DNA of 64,000 nucleotides, taken from assembly GCA_033032175.1 (NCBI GenBank), contig CM065324.1, positions 1,860,001 to 1,924,000 of the forward strand, read 5' to 3'. The DNA is from Saturnia japonica (taxonomy: Eukaryota > Arthropoda > Insecta > Lepidoptera > Saturniidae). The translations under genes were made by a program, and so were the position numbers. Of this stretch, positions 34,950 to 47,600 are shown piece after piece. Positions within the stretch are counted from its first letter, which is position 1. Each line of letters opens with the position of its first letter. The notes beneath the pieces were generated by a model, which saw only the letters and a program-made list of their open reading frames with translations, was not told the DNA's origin and searched no databases.

Positions 34950-35480
34950 TTTTTCACTAAAGCGGCATTTTTTCAATATCTTTTACAATTTGTCTGGGCT
35001 CTTTGGTTTCCACATCAATTATGTACTCTGGATCTTACATTTTTATTGACCCCTACAAAACATTTCGATTGCTCTTATAGTTTGGCAGGGCTCTTAAGGT
35101 TCCACATCAGATACTCCAGACCTCCGATTTTTATTTGCCATCTACTACTAAGGCGGCATTTTGATAGCTGTTATAGACAGTGGAGCTGTTAGGCTTCCAC
35201 ATTAGGTACTCCAGACCTTCGATTTTTATGTGTTCTCAAAAAGCGCTTATCAGATTACCAAATAGTTTTTATTAAGCCGCCATTTCGATAATTCTTATAG
35301 TTTGGCAAAGCTCTTAGGGTTCCATATCAGGTACTGTAGACCTTCGACTTTTGTGCCATCAGGAAAAGCTCATCAGTTAATTAAATAATTTGAACTAAGG
35401 TGGTATTTTGAATATCTCTAATAGTTTGGCTGGATTCTTGGATTTCACGTCAGGGTCGAATCTTCTAAAATCCAAGTTTT
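34950..35480. repeat. decayed tandem repeat, about five units
   Basis: Units start with GGCGGCATTTT-like sequence, then CTTATAGTTTGGC, CTCTTAGGGTTCCACATC and GTACTCCAGACCTTCGATTTT. Unit length is about 95-130 nt (starts near 34962, 35055, 35155, 35278, 35400). Identity between units is moderate, so it is old. No ORF spans it. Confidence 0.65.
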
Positions 35481-38400
35481 AATAGTTTTCACTTTCAAAT
35501 TCTATCCGTTTGCTAAATTTCAGCTCTTTAGATATTGGAGAAGCACTACTTCTATTTTGATGATTATGAATCAGTCGTTGTCGAATTTTCGTAATTTTGC
35601 ATCCCTTTAACTTCTTAACGGATGAAACTATAAACTTTATAAAACTTTAAATTGTAGGGTTCTATAAGTACTCTTGGTAAACAGTATGTCCGCATTCTAG
35701 AATAGACAGATACATTAAAATACGCAGAAATACTTCCAGTAAAGATGGTACAGCCGTGCCTTGTGCTCGACTTGGCGAGAACACTGCTGTGCCCCCTAGT
35801 GCCCCCAGATAGTTTATTTTATGTAAATAATCAAATTTTTTATAAAGGCAGAAGCTTTTCTTTCCGAGAAGTCCAATGAACTACTTTGGAGCTTCTGAAA
35901 TCCACAATGAGTGTAAAGAGACTTAACAATAATTCCATATTGTTACACTGAAAAGGATAAGAAAGTAAATTTTGATGATATGATCGAATATTTTAACAAA
36001 TGAAGTCAGGTAAGCACATTTAATATTTTTTGTTTTATTTGGGGTGCTCAATAACAAACCGCCCCGGGTACCAACCCATGCTACGCCGCCACTGTACGGA
36101 CTCACAGCTACGGTAGAGCCCATCACGGCATGAATAAAGCAGTTTGCAAATTCTTAACTTTGACGTACCGTGCTGGTCTCCGACATAACGTGGTCCCTTC
36201 TTGTGATATTGAGTCCTTTAAACGAGGTGTGAAGAGACATTTAAACTGGTCGGCATGATGGTGACGAATGTCGATGAAATCTGTCGCCGACGGTCGTCAC
36301 TGTTTCTGGACTGTACAACGTACAGTAATTTTGCTGAGAAAAAATAATAACCACTGGAAACACAAATTAAAAAACGTGACGTCATAGTTCAATAAATTAA
36401 TAAATAATTAATTTTATTTCTTAAAAGGGACAAATACAGCATGCTAGCAAACTAGGAGATCCTGTATCTTGGGTAACAGATTTTTTACAATCTAATAAAT
36501 AGAACACAAATAAAGAAAAAAATTACAGCAAAACATTATTCTCTAAGAATCTACTAATTTTTAATAAATGAACATTTAATACAAATTATACTTATTGTAA
36601 ACTAACTACAGTTAGTTTTATTAGATTATCTTGTGATAAACACTAACTGTGGAAATAGTGACACTAAAGATATATATACTCAGATATTAATTTTATAACT
36701 AAAATTCTAGAAACATCATCTTTACTGATAATAAATAACTTAGCCTTACCTTTATGCGACGCAACCTTAACGCGATGACGTCACATGTCATGTGTTGTGG
36801 CACATTTTGTAGCCGACTGTGAAAAGGTGGGTATGTTTTTCGATCATATGTATGTTATCTATTTCTTTAGTACGCTCTGTAGCTTAAACGGCAGGATGGA
36901 TTTTAGCATACGAGGTGTCAGTAGATTCGTATTAATTGTGGTAATGACAATGACATAAGCTTTATAATATTTAATTACGATGTCTGACATTCAAATAACA
37001 AGCACAAAAAAAGTTGCAGTTGGATTTTTTGATTACTTTTTAATAATTTAGCTTGTTTATTTTTATATTACTTTTAAAGGTGTGATATTAACGAATAAAT
37101 ATTAATTCTTGAGTATTATTTTCAAAATAAAAATGAAAATATTTTATTTAGTTTAGACCCTAAGGCTGCCTGTCCACCGGAACGGAGCTGTGCCAATTAC
37201 GACCAATAGAATTTACTCCCGGATTAGAAACGACCACGACAGATCTATGGTTCGGTATTCGAGCGCCTCATTACCAAACCAATTTTTTTGGGGTTAATGA
37301 AAATTATAAATGGAACACGCTGTATATTTGCGATTATGTTAATCTGATTTACGGGGTTTTCCATTTAGTTATTTTTGTTAATTTAACATATTTATTTAAT
37401 CATTTACCTACCGAATGATTATTATTCAATTATTATCAAAATCAGCTGTGTTTAAAATTAATCAGCTTAGATGAAACATGATCTAAATAACCAAACTATG
37501 TCACGCAATATACTGTCAGTATAACATAGTATAGGGTAAAATAACTTAAGTTTTGAATTAAAACTAACTTCAATTATTTTAAAGAGAAATTCCTCTTATA
37601 TCTTCGAAGTTGAAGGTCAAATGTCGTTGAAATTGTTCATAAACATAGAAGTTGTGTTATGGCTGAACATCCATAAAAAAGTATATAAGTAGGTATTCCA
37701 ATTCAGTAACCTCTCATCATTAGTTTTTTTTTTGCTTTTTGCCTATGTTGATAATTTTGCCAATGTCAAGTGTGACAAATACACGTTATAGAATTTAGTT
37801 GCCAAATGTTCGGTGTAGGTACTGTAGAATAACCGTGAGAATAACCTATAAGCAACAGTTCATAGCACTTTATATGTAATTTAGTGATAAGTTACGTTAT
37901 TAATTATCTTAAGTGAGCAATTCTTATATAACGGAAACGGCTCCAACGATTTCAATGAAACTTTGCATATAGATATTGTTTTATATTCGAAGTTTACCTA
38001 GATAGGTGTTTTTCCTTTTTTGTATATAAGACACCGAGCATAGCTCGGTCGCCCAGATATTAGATAATCTAAAAAAAGGCTTATTTAGTTATAGTACATA
38101 GCTGCATTTGCAAGTGCATCTTTTTTCATAGCAATTTTTAATATTTAATATTATAAAAGCACCCACTTAAAAAAGGTGTGGACGAAGAGTCCGCAGATTT
38201 ACATTGTAGAAAAAAAAACCCTCGACGCAAGCGAGAGCATGGACGTAGAATGGACACTTAAAAACTATGTGCCTATCCTAGTAAAATCGACAGTATTGAA
38301 GGAATATACCAATCTTCTCCTTTTCATCAAGAGAAAAAATAAAGTTTGACTTGTAGTGGCTGATCAGTTGGCTGCTTGCCCAAAGGACAATTGACTGAAT

Positions 38401-38677
38401 AGATTTATATTTTTGTTTTAACCATAGATAGGTTTTGCGTTTGGCTATCAGAGACATTGTGTTTGGGCTCATTGGAATGGTCACAATGAATAGGTTACTT
38501 ATGTTGGTTTTATTTATTCTTTATTTACCATGTTAGAAATTTTGAATCTAGCACTATTATCAAAGTAATCTCTACACTTTTTTCACGTAGTACCTAGATA
38601 ATAAATCATGTATACAAATAATGACAGTACAACAATTACAAGTATCGGGAGAGTAGGGACCATTTTTAAAAGTAGGC
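35481..38677. other. SP2-SP3 intergenic space
   Basis: AT-rich. Recognisable parts: a repeat at 36835-37060 that recurs at 57565-57815 (CGCTCTGTAGCTTAAACG, GCATACGAGG); a short MITE half at 37178; a repeat tail around 37920-38010 whose inverse is at 11320-11450 (CACCTATCTAGGTAAAC). No gene seen. Confidence 0.5.
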
Positions 38678-38818
38678 TTATAAGAATGTTTATCAACGTC
38701 TGGTAAAACTGTAGATAATTTTAATCTTGATACGACGAAGTGTGTTATCTTTTAATCCATAATTACAATTATCTACTCAAAAGTGGAAAAAAAAATGTTT
38801 ACGGAATTTGTTTTCAAA
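38678..38818 (+). promoter_or_regulatory. putative promoter and leader of SP3
   Basis: CTTATAAGA (38678-38686) is a TATA-like box. GATAAT, TTATCT and TTATCT occur between 38714 and 38775. An upstream in-frame ATG at 38795 (MFTEFVFK) precedes the chosen start, but only the ATG at 38819 gives the 17-residue signal peptide aligned with SP1 and SP2. Confidence 0.35.
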
Positions 38819-41800
38819 ATGGCAGCATGGACGGTGCTCGTGTTTTTGGAAGCAATTGCTGGGACTATGGTATTTATTATCTTGTTTTCTACTAGCTACA
38901 GAATACCGTCGATAGGACAGGCGCGAATCGTGCAACCCCACCCCGATTCCCGGTTATTTTTTTATATCATCGGAGTAAAAGAACACCAAATTTTGACTCA
39001 ACCAAAACTGTGGAAGATGCTCACATCAATTTATCAACTATATGGAAAAGAATGATCAATCTTCTACGGCTGAATAAATTTTCTAAAATCATAGCTAAAC
39101 TACAATACTCTCGAACGAGTTACCTTTCAAATTAATAAAAAACCAAATCAAAGTCGGTTTAGCCGTTTGGGAACTACGATACCGGATAAAGACACGTAGA
39201 TACACGCGTTAAACTGTTAACGCCCCTGTTTGCTTCAGGGGTTCCTTAAAATTAATAAATTCTCATTATATTATTACGTTGTGAAATTGTTGCTATAAAC
39301 TCAAGCTCAAGAAAACAGAAGCAAGTAATATTAATGACAACTAAAATATTTTCAACGGTAGGTACAAGTTATATAAAATTCCACGATAAGTAATTATGAA
39401 CATAAATTAACTTTTTTTTTGGTTAATTTGGGCTTTCTGCATAAGTAGGCTATTTTGCCAATGTCAAGTGTGACAGATACACAAATACACTATATTAACC
39501 TTTTAGTCTTGTCATTAAATTAAAATGTATTATATAATTAGGCACAGTAGATTCTAAAGATTGAAATTTAACGAGTAAAAGATAGGTCAGTTTTTTGCCA
39601 AAATTACTCGTTTTTTATATCCACCTGCCAGACTTTTGGCTCTTTGTGATAATTAATTACTTTTTATAGACAAAACATCTCAATCGAAATTTGACGCTTT
39701 TACATGTGCTTGTTGGAATAAAAAATAATATAAAGTAGCAGATTCTACGCCAGCTAAAATATTTGTTATTATAATTTTATCAACATTTACAAACCAGTTG
39801 TCGAGAGAAAATTGAGTCAAGATAAAAAATTTAAATATTATTTCAGGTGAATGCCAACCCATCAATGGTATTCCCTGAGGACGGCAGAGGTGAGGTTTTG
39901 TTTTAATAATTTCTCGTTCTCGAATGATTTTTAATTTGCTTTCTCTTGAATAATCAAACAATAACATTCCTTGTTTCGTGAATATTAAAGGAGTATATTT
40001 AGAATTAGTCTAATTCAGTCGGAAAGTCCAAAGTCCGATCCAAAACCTATAACCAAACCAAGAATGGAAATTTATCACGATGTTAGTTCAATGCAAGCAT
40101 TTTCATAATACAAGTACTTGTCCACTAAACTATATATTTTGTGTCTAGCCTACCAAATTTGCAAAGAACTGTATATGACCTAGTAATCGCTCCGACTTCG
40201 TTCGCATTAATTACAATACCTATAAAATTTAATAAAAAATAAATAACTATGTAAATAACTGCCTCATTAGCCTAGTGGTCGTAAGCGCGACTGCTATGAT
40301 CGAAGTCCTGGGTTCGATTCCCAGATCGAGCAAATTATTGTTGAGTTTTTCTATGAAATTCTCAGTAGCAGCTAGGAGTTTGGCTTTGTGCCCGATTAAT
40401 GGCAACAGGCTCGCCCCCTATTATATTGAACATAAATATACCGGCGAACATGTTGTACATAGTTGTATATTAGTACACCTCTGCCTAACCCTTCGGGGAC
40501 ACATGCATAATGGTATGCATTATTTTAAACAAATTCTTTTTTTTATTATTGAAGTTTAAATTATTTTTACACAATAACAAAAGTCAGTAAATTGATTTCA
40601 ATGGTGGCTAACTTCAACGCTGCGTACTTTCGTCACATGATGCGAGCGCAGTTCTCAATTTTGCCCTCCACTAAACTACTATAGCCTTTAAAAATGCCCG
40701 ATAAGAATCAGAGATAATATAACTTTCTATACGATAACAGAATTATGGATATATTTTTCAAGAAGATAATAAATTAGTACAGTACTATAAAACAAATGTC
40801 AATACAAGATTTCCTTTTGTTTGGAGATAATTGTTCAAATGAACTTCAAATACAGGGAACGCAAGGATCGTCTCGGGCTGGGAGGCGGAGGAAGGTCAAA
40901 TCCCGTTCCAGCTTTCTCTACGAATGGTAAATGGGTCTGGTGCTGTGACTGCTTGTGGAGGAACTATCATTCATACCAACTGGGGTATGACTGCCGCCCA
41001 CTGCACTGCTAAGTAAGTTTTACATCCTACCAATATTGTAAACGTGAAAGTTTGCGTGTATGGATGGATGTTTGTTACTCTTTCACACAAAAACTATTAA
41101 ATGGAATTTAGTGAAACTTTACAATAATATAACTTATACATCAGAATAACATGTAGGCTATAATTTATAAAGATATTGTGTGAATTGTCTAAAATATAGC
41201 GAAAAGTGTTAAATTAGTAGGAATAATTGCGAGCTATTCTGGCGCGCGCTGCAAAAACCGTTAGAGTTACACGTATATAATGTATAATGGAAATATTTAT
41301 CTTAAATAGTCCTACAAAAAATCTCTGATTTTAAAATTTTAAATGCACAAGTAATACAGAGCAATGTATGTTGATAACCTTTTTAAGCAGAAGCAATAAT
41401 AATAAAAATAAAACAATGTTGGCTGCAAAACTCTTGAATCCTAAATCGGAGATGAAAAAATCAAAATGTTAATTGAAGTTGATCGCAAATACTTTCTGCC
41501 TCTTCAATCTAATGGCTCTGGGTGATTACCTAACCTAGAAAATTTATAAACTTAGTACAAACAAGAAGTCACTAAGAAAAAAATTGAAAATATTATATCC
41601 ACATTTAATACATAGTAGGAAAATAGAGAGAAAACTGCCAAGAAAAACTGAGTATTCGTTTATTGTTAAGTATTGTAAGTACTGTTTTTTTTTTTAGCCG
41701 TATCACAATCGTTATCCGAGCTGGCACAGTTAACTTGACCAGACCAGCAGTTATCTTCGAGACAACAACCTACTACAACCATCCTCTGTACATTGAAGCC

Positions 41801-44800
41801 TTGCAGGGCACCGTTCAACCTCATGATATCGGCTTGATCAACTTTAAAAGAGATCTTACTTTTAACGGTAGGTACTTTAATTATTTCTAAGCCTAGACTG
41901 GCTCTCAAGTGCGACTGTCGGAACACAAATAAAGCATCGGCTTGGTGACGTATCGGCCTAATAGTAAGCAAACGCTTGTAACACCAGAAGCGGAGGTATT
42001 ACTAGCACGTTGCCGAACTCTGGAAACCGTACTCACGGCAGTAACACAACACAAGGCTATTTGGTAGCAATCTTCTGTAGAATCAAAGTATTTCACCAGT
42101 CTGCCTGCATCAGGTAGAGAAATTTCCATAGAGACTTCTCTGTATCATACCTATCTTCATCTTTTAATACCTTTTCATCTACTTGTTATTGGCAGGCTGT
42201 TCTTTAGACTGTATCTTGTTCATGATAAGTTTGTTTGAAACTGATCGATTATAAATAAACCTACATTTAACAATTCCAAATGTAGAGCCCTTGTTGAAGA
42301 AGCCTCAAAGTCGAAACTTTGAAGTTTTTAGGTCAGTTCTTTGAGGAAAAAATTAGATTGGAAATATTTTTATTAGGCTTAGAGAACAAAATGAAATTCG
42401 ATGTTTAAAACAAAAAATATTTTTCTATTTTTCAATACCAAATCAGTCTTTATGTGGACTTAGGGACTCCTGCACCTGGGCTCTTTAAATGCGTAATCTT
42501 ACACTTGCATGGTCCTTTCTCACAGAAAAGTCTGCGTAAACGTTGGATCTGAAGCTATATGTTAAGGAATATTGTTTTTTATTACCCACAGATTACATTC
42601 AGCCAATAAGAATTCAACGATCCTCGGTGAAAGACCGCAATTATGATGGTTACCGGCTCACAGCGAGCGGATGGGGTCGCACTTGGACTCTCGGTATGTA
42701 GATTATTATCATCATCATTAGGCTTTTGAAGTCCACTGCTGGATATAGCCATTGGACCTGATATCCGACTTTCTGCATCCAGTCACTTCTAGCACCCTTC
42801 CGCAAGTCATCACTCCATCTAGTTTGAGGGCATCCTATATTACGTTTGCTAATACGTGGTCTCCTCTAAAGAACTCTTCTACTCCATCGGTTATCGGTTC
42901 TTCTGCAAATGTGACCAACCCAAAGTCACTTTAGCTTGCTTACTTTTTGAGCTATGTCGGTTAGTTTAGTTTTCTGACGTATACTTTCATAACGAATATT
43001 ATCCCTCATTGAAAAGCTCTTTTAACTTGTGGACCAGCCTCACTGTAAGTGTCCAAGTTTTGGAATCGTGGGTAGGACAAACTGGTTATAGACTTTGGAC
43101 ATCATCGGCTACGTACATTTTAGCGTAACTTATCGCCATTATCAGTTATTATTGATTACCCATAACGTAATTGCTCTATGACGTTCATTCGGATTTACCG
43201 AGCTACCGCACAATATCTTGACCTTTCAGCAATACAATATAAAGCTGTTTGTAATTAAAAATATTCAATTGAAATCAAATGATATTGGTAAATCTTGGAA
43301 TCTATCTACTGATAGGAAGGAGTCTTTAAATTATTTCTTTTTTTTTAATAATGGAACGGCACGTTGACGGTACTGTCGCTGAGGGTAAGCACAGCAAAAT
43401 CCAAACACATCAGCGACCACCGAGAGATCCAAATCTATCAGCGTTTACTACACTAATTGACTATTATCATTAAGTATTAGAGGCGACTTTTACATTTTGA
43501 TATAAATTCTATAGAACCTATAGCACAAGTGAAACCTTGGGATACAGCTAGTATCTACCACTAAATCTAATCTAATCACTAAAGAACAAGTTCCAGAAAT
43601 TTAATATTTTAACTTTGCCCTCCCAATACATCCTTGATAACTTAATGTATGTCCGTAAAAATTTAGACAAACTGGATCTTGTCAAAGACCAGCATAATGT
43701 TAATACTAGAAATAGAGATTAATTAGTCGTTCCGTGTTTTAGACTTAGCAAGACTAATAAAAGTTTTTTAGGTAATAGTGTTAGGTTCTATAACAAGATC
43801 CCGAAGCACATTATTGATTTACCTGTGAATGATAGTGATGTCTAGAAGTGACTCCCTCTCTGTGCATCCACTAAATTATTATTATTGTACATGTTATATT
43901 AACATTTGTACAGCTGACAAAAGAAAGATAAACCAAATCGTGATTCTTACCGGTTCTTCTTGGTGTCTGGGACGTTTTCCGAACCGGCAGTAGTATTTTG
44001 ACGTTCATAAATGCCTTCTTAGGGCTTAAATTGAATAAAGATTGTTTTGATTTTGATTTGATCTATATATAGATTATTTTGTTTTAAATATTGCTTATGA
44101 GTTCCTTTCCGAGAGTCATTTCTTTTTGAAAACAATAGTTAAACGGTTGGGAAACAGTCATACCCACTATCACACCATTGCTCGTTTTTTTGTTTAGCAA
44201 GTAAAATTTAGTTGCGTGTTAGAATTTTACAAAAGCGATTTCGTCAAAATTTCTATAAATTTATTACTTATACTATAACTATAACTAGCTATATCCGCAG
44301 CTCCGTTTGCGTTAACTACAGAATGCCCCTTCCACCCACGGCTGGTTGGCAGAGTAAAGCTGCCAGAGGAAAATACTATAGACAACTTGCGATGCCAGAC
44401 CCCAATTCCGATCGTTGTTGGGCATAGTGTGTCCTTAGAGAAGATGAGATAATTAATGCACCTTTTGAAACCAAAATTTTGTTCAAATGTATACGAATTC
44501 CAGGCTCTTCCCCTGAGAACATGAACTGGGTTTATCTGCGAGGAGTAACGAACGAATTCTGCCTCGTATCTTTCGGTGGAAGCTTAATCGTTCAGCCCTC
44601 TACCATCTGCGCCAGCGGCTACAACGTCACCAGTCAGTCAACATGCCAGGTATTTAGCCTATTGCAATTTTCATAATTTTGATTAATCTAAATATATATA
44701 AAAGAAACCGTGACTTACTGATCTATCGACACGTGGCTCAAACCACTGAACGGATTGAGCTGATATTTGGCTAACAGATAGTACTTTTGACGTAGGCATC

Positions 44801-47342
44801 CGGTAAGAAAGGATTTATAGAGATTAAACCTCTAAAGGGGTGTAACGGCGGTTAAAAATTTGTATGGGGAAATCATTTAAGAATTTTTTTTAAAAATAAA
44901 CACGAGCGAAGCCGTGAGTAAAAGTAAGTTTTATCATAGAAAAGAAATGTTTTTAATTGACTTCAACAAAAGACGGACGTTACTTAATTCGAATGTATTT
45001 TTTAATGGATGTTTAGGCATAACTTCTGATTATAAGCCGATTTGAATGACACTTTTTTTTATTACATAGAGAATACCTCAAGGGTGGTACCATCTTAATT
45101 TCATTTCATTGGACCTTCAATTTCGAAGACACTTAAGGGAACTCTTCAAAATAATTGAATTTGGTTTTGTTTTTGTTAAAATTTGTCTTGTCAATATTTT
45201 ACTAAGCATTGGTACTTATTTCCTTTTCTTTTTAACTTTCTGTTTTTGTTAAAATTCCAAACAGTTAATACTTTCCTAAATAGTTTAAATTTGCTTGACA
45301 AAATCAGTGAACTTAATTAATAAATGTACTTTACCTTATTTACTTCATTATAATCAATAGGCTGAAGTTACCTACAAATTTTCTTATTACTGACTAGCAA
45401 ACGATATTTTACTTCACAGAAAGCTAAACCATCATTCAGGGTCATTGCAGGGATTCGAACTCGTGTCTATTGGTGCGATGTTCATGTACGCTACCGCAGG
45501 TTTTAAAATTTTCAGAAATAAATAGACGTAAAACTTTATGTTGTTCTTCAGGGAGACAGCGGAGGACCCTTGACAGTTATCGACGATGATGGGCTAATCA
45601 CTCAAGTTGGAGTCACCTCTTTCGTCTCAGGGACCGGATGCCACACGGATTTCCCAGCTGGTAAAATTACTTATCGAAATTTTTCATTACATATAATAGT
45701 AACGTCAACTGATCCAAAGCGTGACAACGGAGACTTCCAATTAAATTATTAAAGGAAAAACGCATTACGCGTCGTGACTAGACCTCTAACTTTAGCTTAT
45801 CTGGAGATGAATACATTTCACATAAGTGTGGCCGAGGGAACATCCTCTCGTGGACCGATCTCTTTAGTCATGAACGCAAGAGTTTTTGCGATGCTACTTA
45901 AACCATCTGTCAAAGATGCAAAGGCCTGTGATGATAAAGCAGGTTTAGAAAATTTAAATAGTTTGCACTGCCCTTATCTTATAGGAACCAATGACCGATG
46001 GAGTGGGTAGTTGGTGGAGTAGTAGAATCTATTCAAGGCCCAACTGCCGGAATTATGAGCGCTTCTCCTAAAGCCTCCAGTGCCCGCGTTGTCATACGAA
46101 GCGTACAACTTAGTTCTTAGGTGTAATAGAAACTATGATTTAGTGGCAGAGTGTTTGAACACCGCATCTTTAGACGTATGTTAGAATCCTACAATGACAC
46201 TGAGCTTTCGGTAAAGGAAAATATAGTGATGAAACCTTACCGTGGTGTCATTTTATAGTGTCCCTATCATCAAGCACCTACAATAAGTGTGTTCTGATAT
46301 CAGATAGCTGCAGATGATTAGTCCGCTTTTAGGCTTAGAACTAAATACAATCTTAGGCCATAAGTGTAGCAAAGACTAAATTAAATGGTAATAAGAGTTC
46401 AAGTCATATGACTTCACGATAGTTTTTCTTTCTCTTTTTAATTTATTTCCTTACTGTTCTAAATCTTCTCCTTTCTACAGTGATATTACTGTAACCGACC
46501 GACAGTGATATCACTATAGAACTAAAAAGAAAAGGAGAAGAATCAGAACAGTAAGGAAATAAATTAAAAAGAGAAAGAAAAATTATCGTTACAATAAGAA
46601 TAAACAATAAAAGAGAAAGTGAAACTTTCTTTAAAGTAATAATAAATTCAAAAGGGAAGGAGATGATAGTAGAGTAACAAAACGTGTAAAGAGAAGGGGA
46701 AGTATTGTAGACATAATGTATTTGGTTAAGAAATTGTATATTATAAGATGAATCAAAAATGTAGCTACGGGGAAGACAAAAAAACAATGGTGCAAACAGG
46801 GAGTTTCAAAAGAAGGAACTATTGAAAAATTATTAAAAATAATTAAATAATTAAAAATATAAAAAAACTTAAACCACATTGTCCAGGAGGTGAGTATGAG
46901 TTCGAAATCCAATTTTGTTTGAGCTGAGTTAAAAAGGCGCGTAGTAGTAATCTTTGTAAACTAAGTACAGCGAGAGCATATGTCTATCTTCTAAGGATCA
47001 CTCACAATAAACGGAAGTAGCACGATTCGCGCGTATGTCTGATTGAAGGCATTCTGTAATCCACTCGAACGAAGTTACGGGCACAGCTAGTTATTTATAT
47101 TTAATGATATATAGCTGTTAGTCTTCCTGTAAAATAAATAAATGATTTACTTACAAGTCGTGAGTTACTTACATTTGCGTGCAGGTTTCATCCGACCCGG
47201 TCATTATCATGGTTGGTTCACCGAGGTGACCGGTCTAGACTTCGACTGGGAATACGAAGCACCAACCACCATAGAACCAGAGCAAGAACCTGAGAGCGAA
47301 ACCGAACCGGCAGAGGAAACCGTTTATTTTGAAAACAATTAA
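38819..47342 (+). CDS. SP3: chymotrypsin-like serine protease (8 exons)
   Basis: Exons: 38819-38869, 39847-39889, 40856-41012, 41698-41867, 42592-42693, 44504-44649, 45552-45660, 47185-47342. The joined frame gives 311 aa. Signal peptide MAAWTVLVFLEAIAGTM; activation at NAR|IVSG (35/36). His80 (TAAHC), Asp127 (QPHDIGL) and Ser226 (GDSGGP) are all present; this is the most canonical active site of the three. Ser220 suggests chymotrypsin-like preference. Exons 1-7 match SP2 exactly in length; exon 8 differs only by the tail, here Glu-rich (TIEPEQEPESETEPAEE) instead of a strict Pro-Glu run. Donors of exons 1 and 6 (GTATTT) are weak, but the paralogues support them. AATAAA at 47361-47366. Likely secreted, gut or other extracellular function; inferred. 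Confidence 0.9.
40261..40521 (+). repeat. tRNA-derived SINE, copy C (best preserved)
   Basis: Starts GCCTCATTAGCCTAGTGGTC. An intact polymerase III B box GGTTCGATTCC is at 40311-40321. The body continues through GGAGTTTGGCTTTGTGCCCG to a GGTATGCATT tail. In SP3 intron 2. Confidence 0.75.
41895..42125 (-). repeat. lepidopteran interspersed repeat (copy 3)
   Basis: Inverse of the family at 2140 and 9656: the head CAGACTGGTGAAATAC (42110 inward) and the CTATTTGGTAGC block are visible. In SP3 intron 4. Confidence 0.5.
42715..43140 (-). pseudogene. RTE-like LINE fragment in SP3 intron 5
   Basis: ATCATCATCATTAGGC next to GTCCACTGCTGGATATAG is the usual end of lepidopteran RTE-like elements read in inverse. 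The rest carries frameshifted RT C-terminal coding. Confidence 0.6.
43600..44075 (+). pseudogene. Jockey/CR1-like LINE 3' end in SP3 intron 5
   Basis: Translation pieces LMYVRKNLDKLD, VNTRNRD, LVVPCFRLSKTNKSF and VRFYNKIPKHI mark the end of an RT ORF. A 3'UTR follows, ending in AATAAAGATTGTTTTGATTT. An inverse copy of the UTR lies at 49050-49180. Confidence 0.7.
44690..44925 (+). repeat. interspersed repeat (AAACCGTGACTTACTGATC type)
   Basis: Starts TATATAAAAGAAACCGTGAC and ends with CACGAGCGAAGCCGTGAGTA, a common lepidopteran non-coding repeat. In SP3 intron 6. Confidence 0.5.
46418..46587. repeat. 170-bp inverted repeat (long hairpin) in SP3 intron 7
   Basis: The left arm starts at 46418 (TTTTTCTTTCTCTTTTTAAT) and the right arm ends at 46587. 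The outer ~45 nt pair with one mismatch, the next ~20 with three or four, and a further AGTGATAT/ATATCACT block pairs near the centre. Arms are pyrimidine- versus purine-rich. No transposon family recognised. Confidence 0.85.
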
Positions 47343-47424
47343 ACAGTGATGATATACCTAAATAAACTTAACCAAGTCATTTGTTTATTTAATATAAAGA
47401 AAATTTTAACGTTACTTTTTGTTG

Positions 47425-47600
47425 TGTACACTATAATATTATAAAGGTCAAAAGAATGTTTGTTTGTTTGTTTGTTTGTTTGAACGTGCTAATTCTGTGA
47501 ATCTACGAGTCAGCATTGAAAAATTCTTCTTGTATTTGATAGCCTATTTATTGACGAAGGTTATAGACTATTTAACTTCACACAACGACGACCGGGCCAG
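47425..47600 (+). repeat. Helitron-like 5' fragment
   Basis: ACTATAATATTATAAAGGTC followed by repeated GTTTGTTT resembles the start of the Helitron-like copies at 29216 and 61022. The 3' end is not found. The space 47601-49559 holds only a repeat tail (48005-48070), the LINE tail at 49050-49180 and no gene I can support. Confidence 0.5.

Noticed and set aside
38783..39055. Longer start for SP3 at 38783 and read-through past 38869
   Set aside because: The start at 38819 matches the 17-residue signal peptides of SP1 and SP2, and the donor at 38870 is needed to join exon 2 in frame.
40261..40335. Possible tRNA gene with intact B box
   Set aside because: The head does not fold to a full cloverleaf, and the sequence continues into a body repeated at 1634, 30411 and 54793. 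It is a SINE.
46443..46912. Overlapping minus-strand open frames of 93-114 codons
   Set aside because: They are made of low-complexity Phe/Leu/Ser codons from the pyrimidine-rich strand of the hairpin and its purine-rich flank. No domain is visible.
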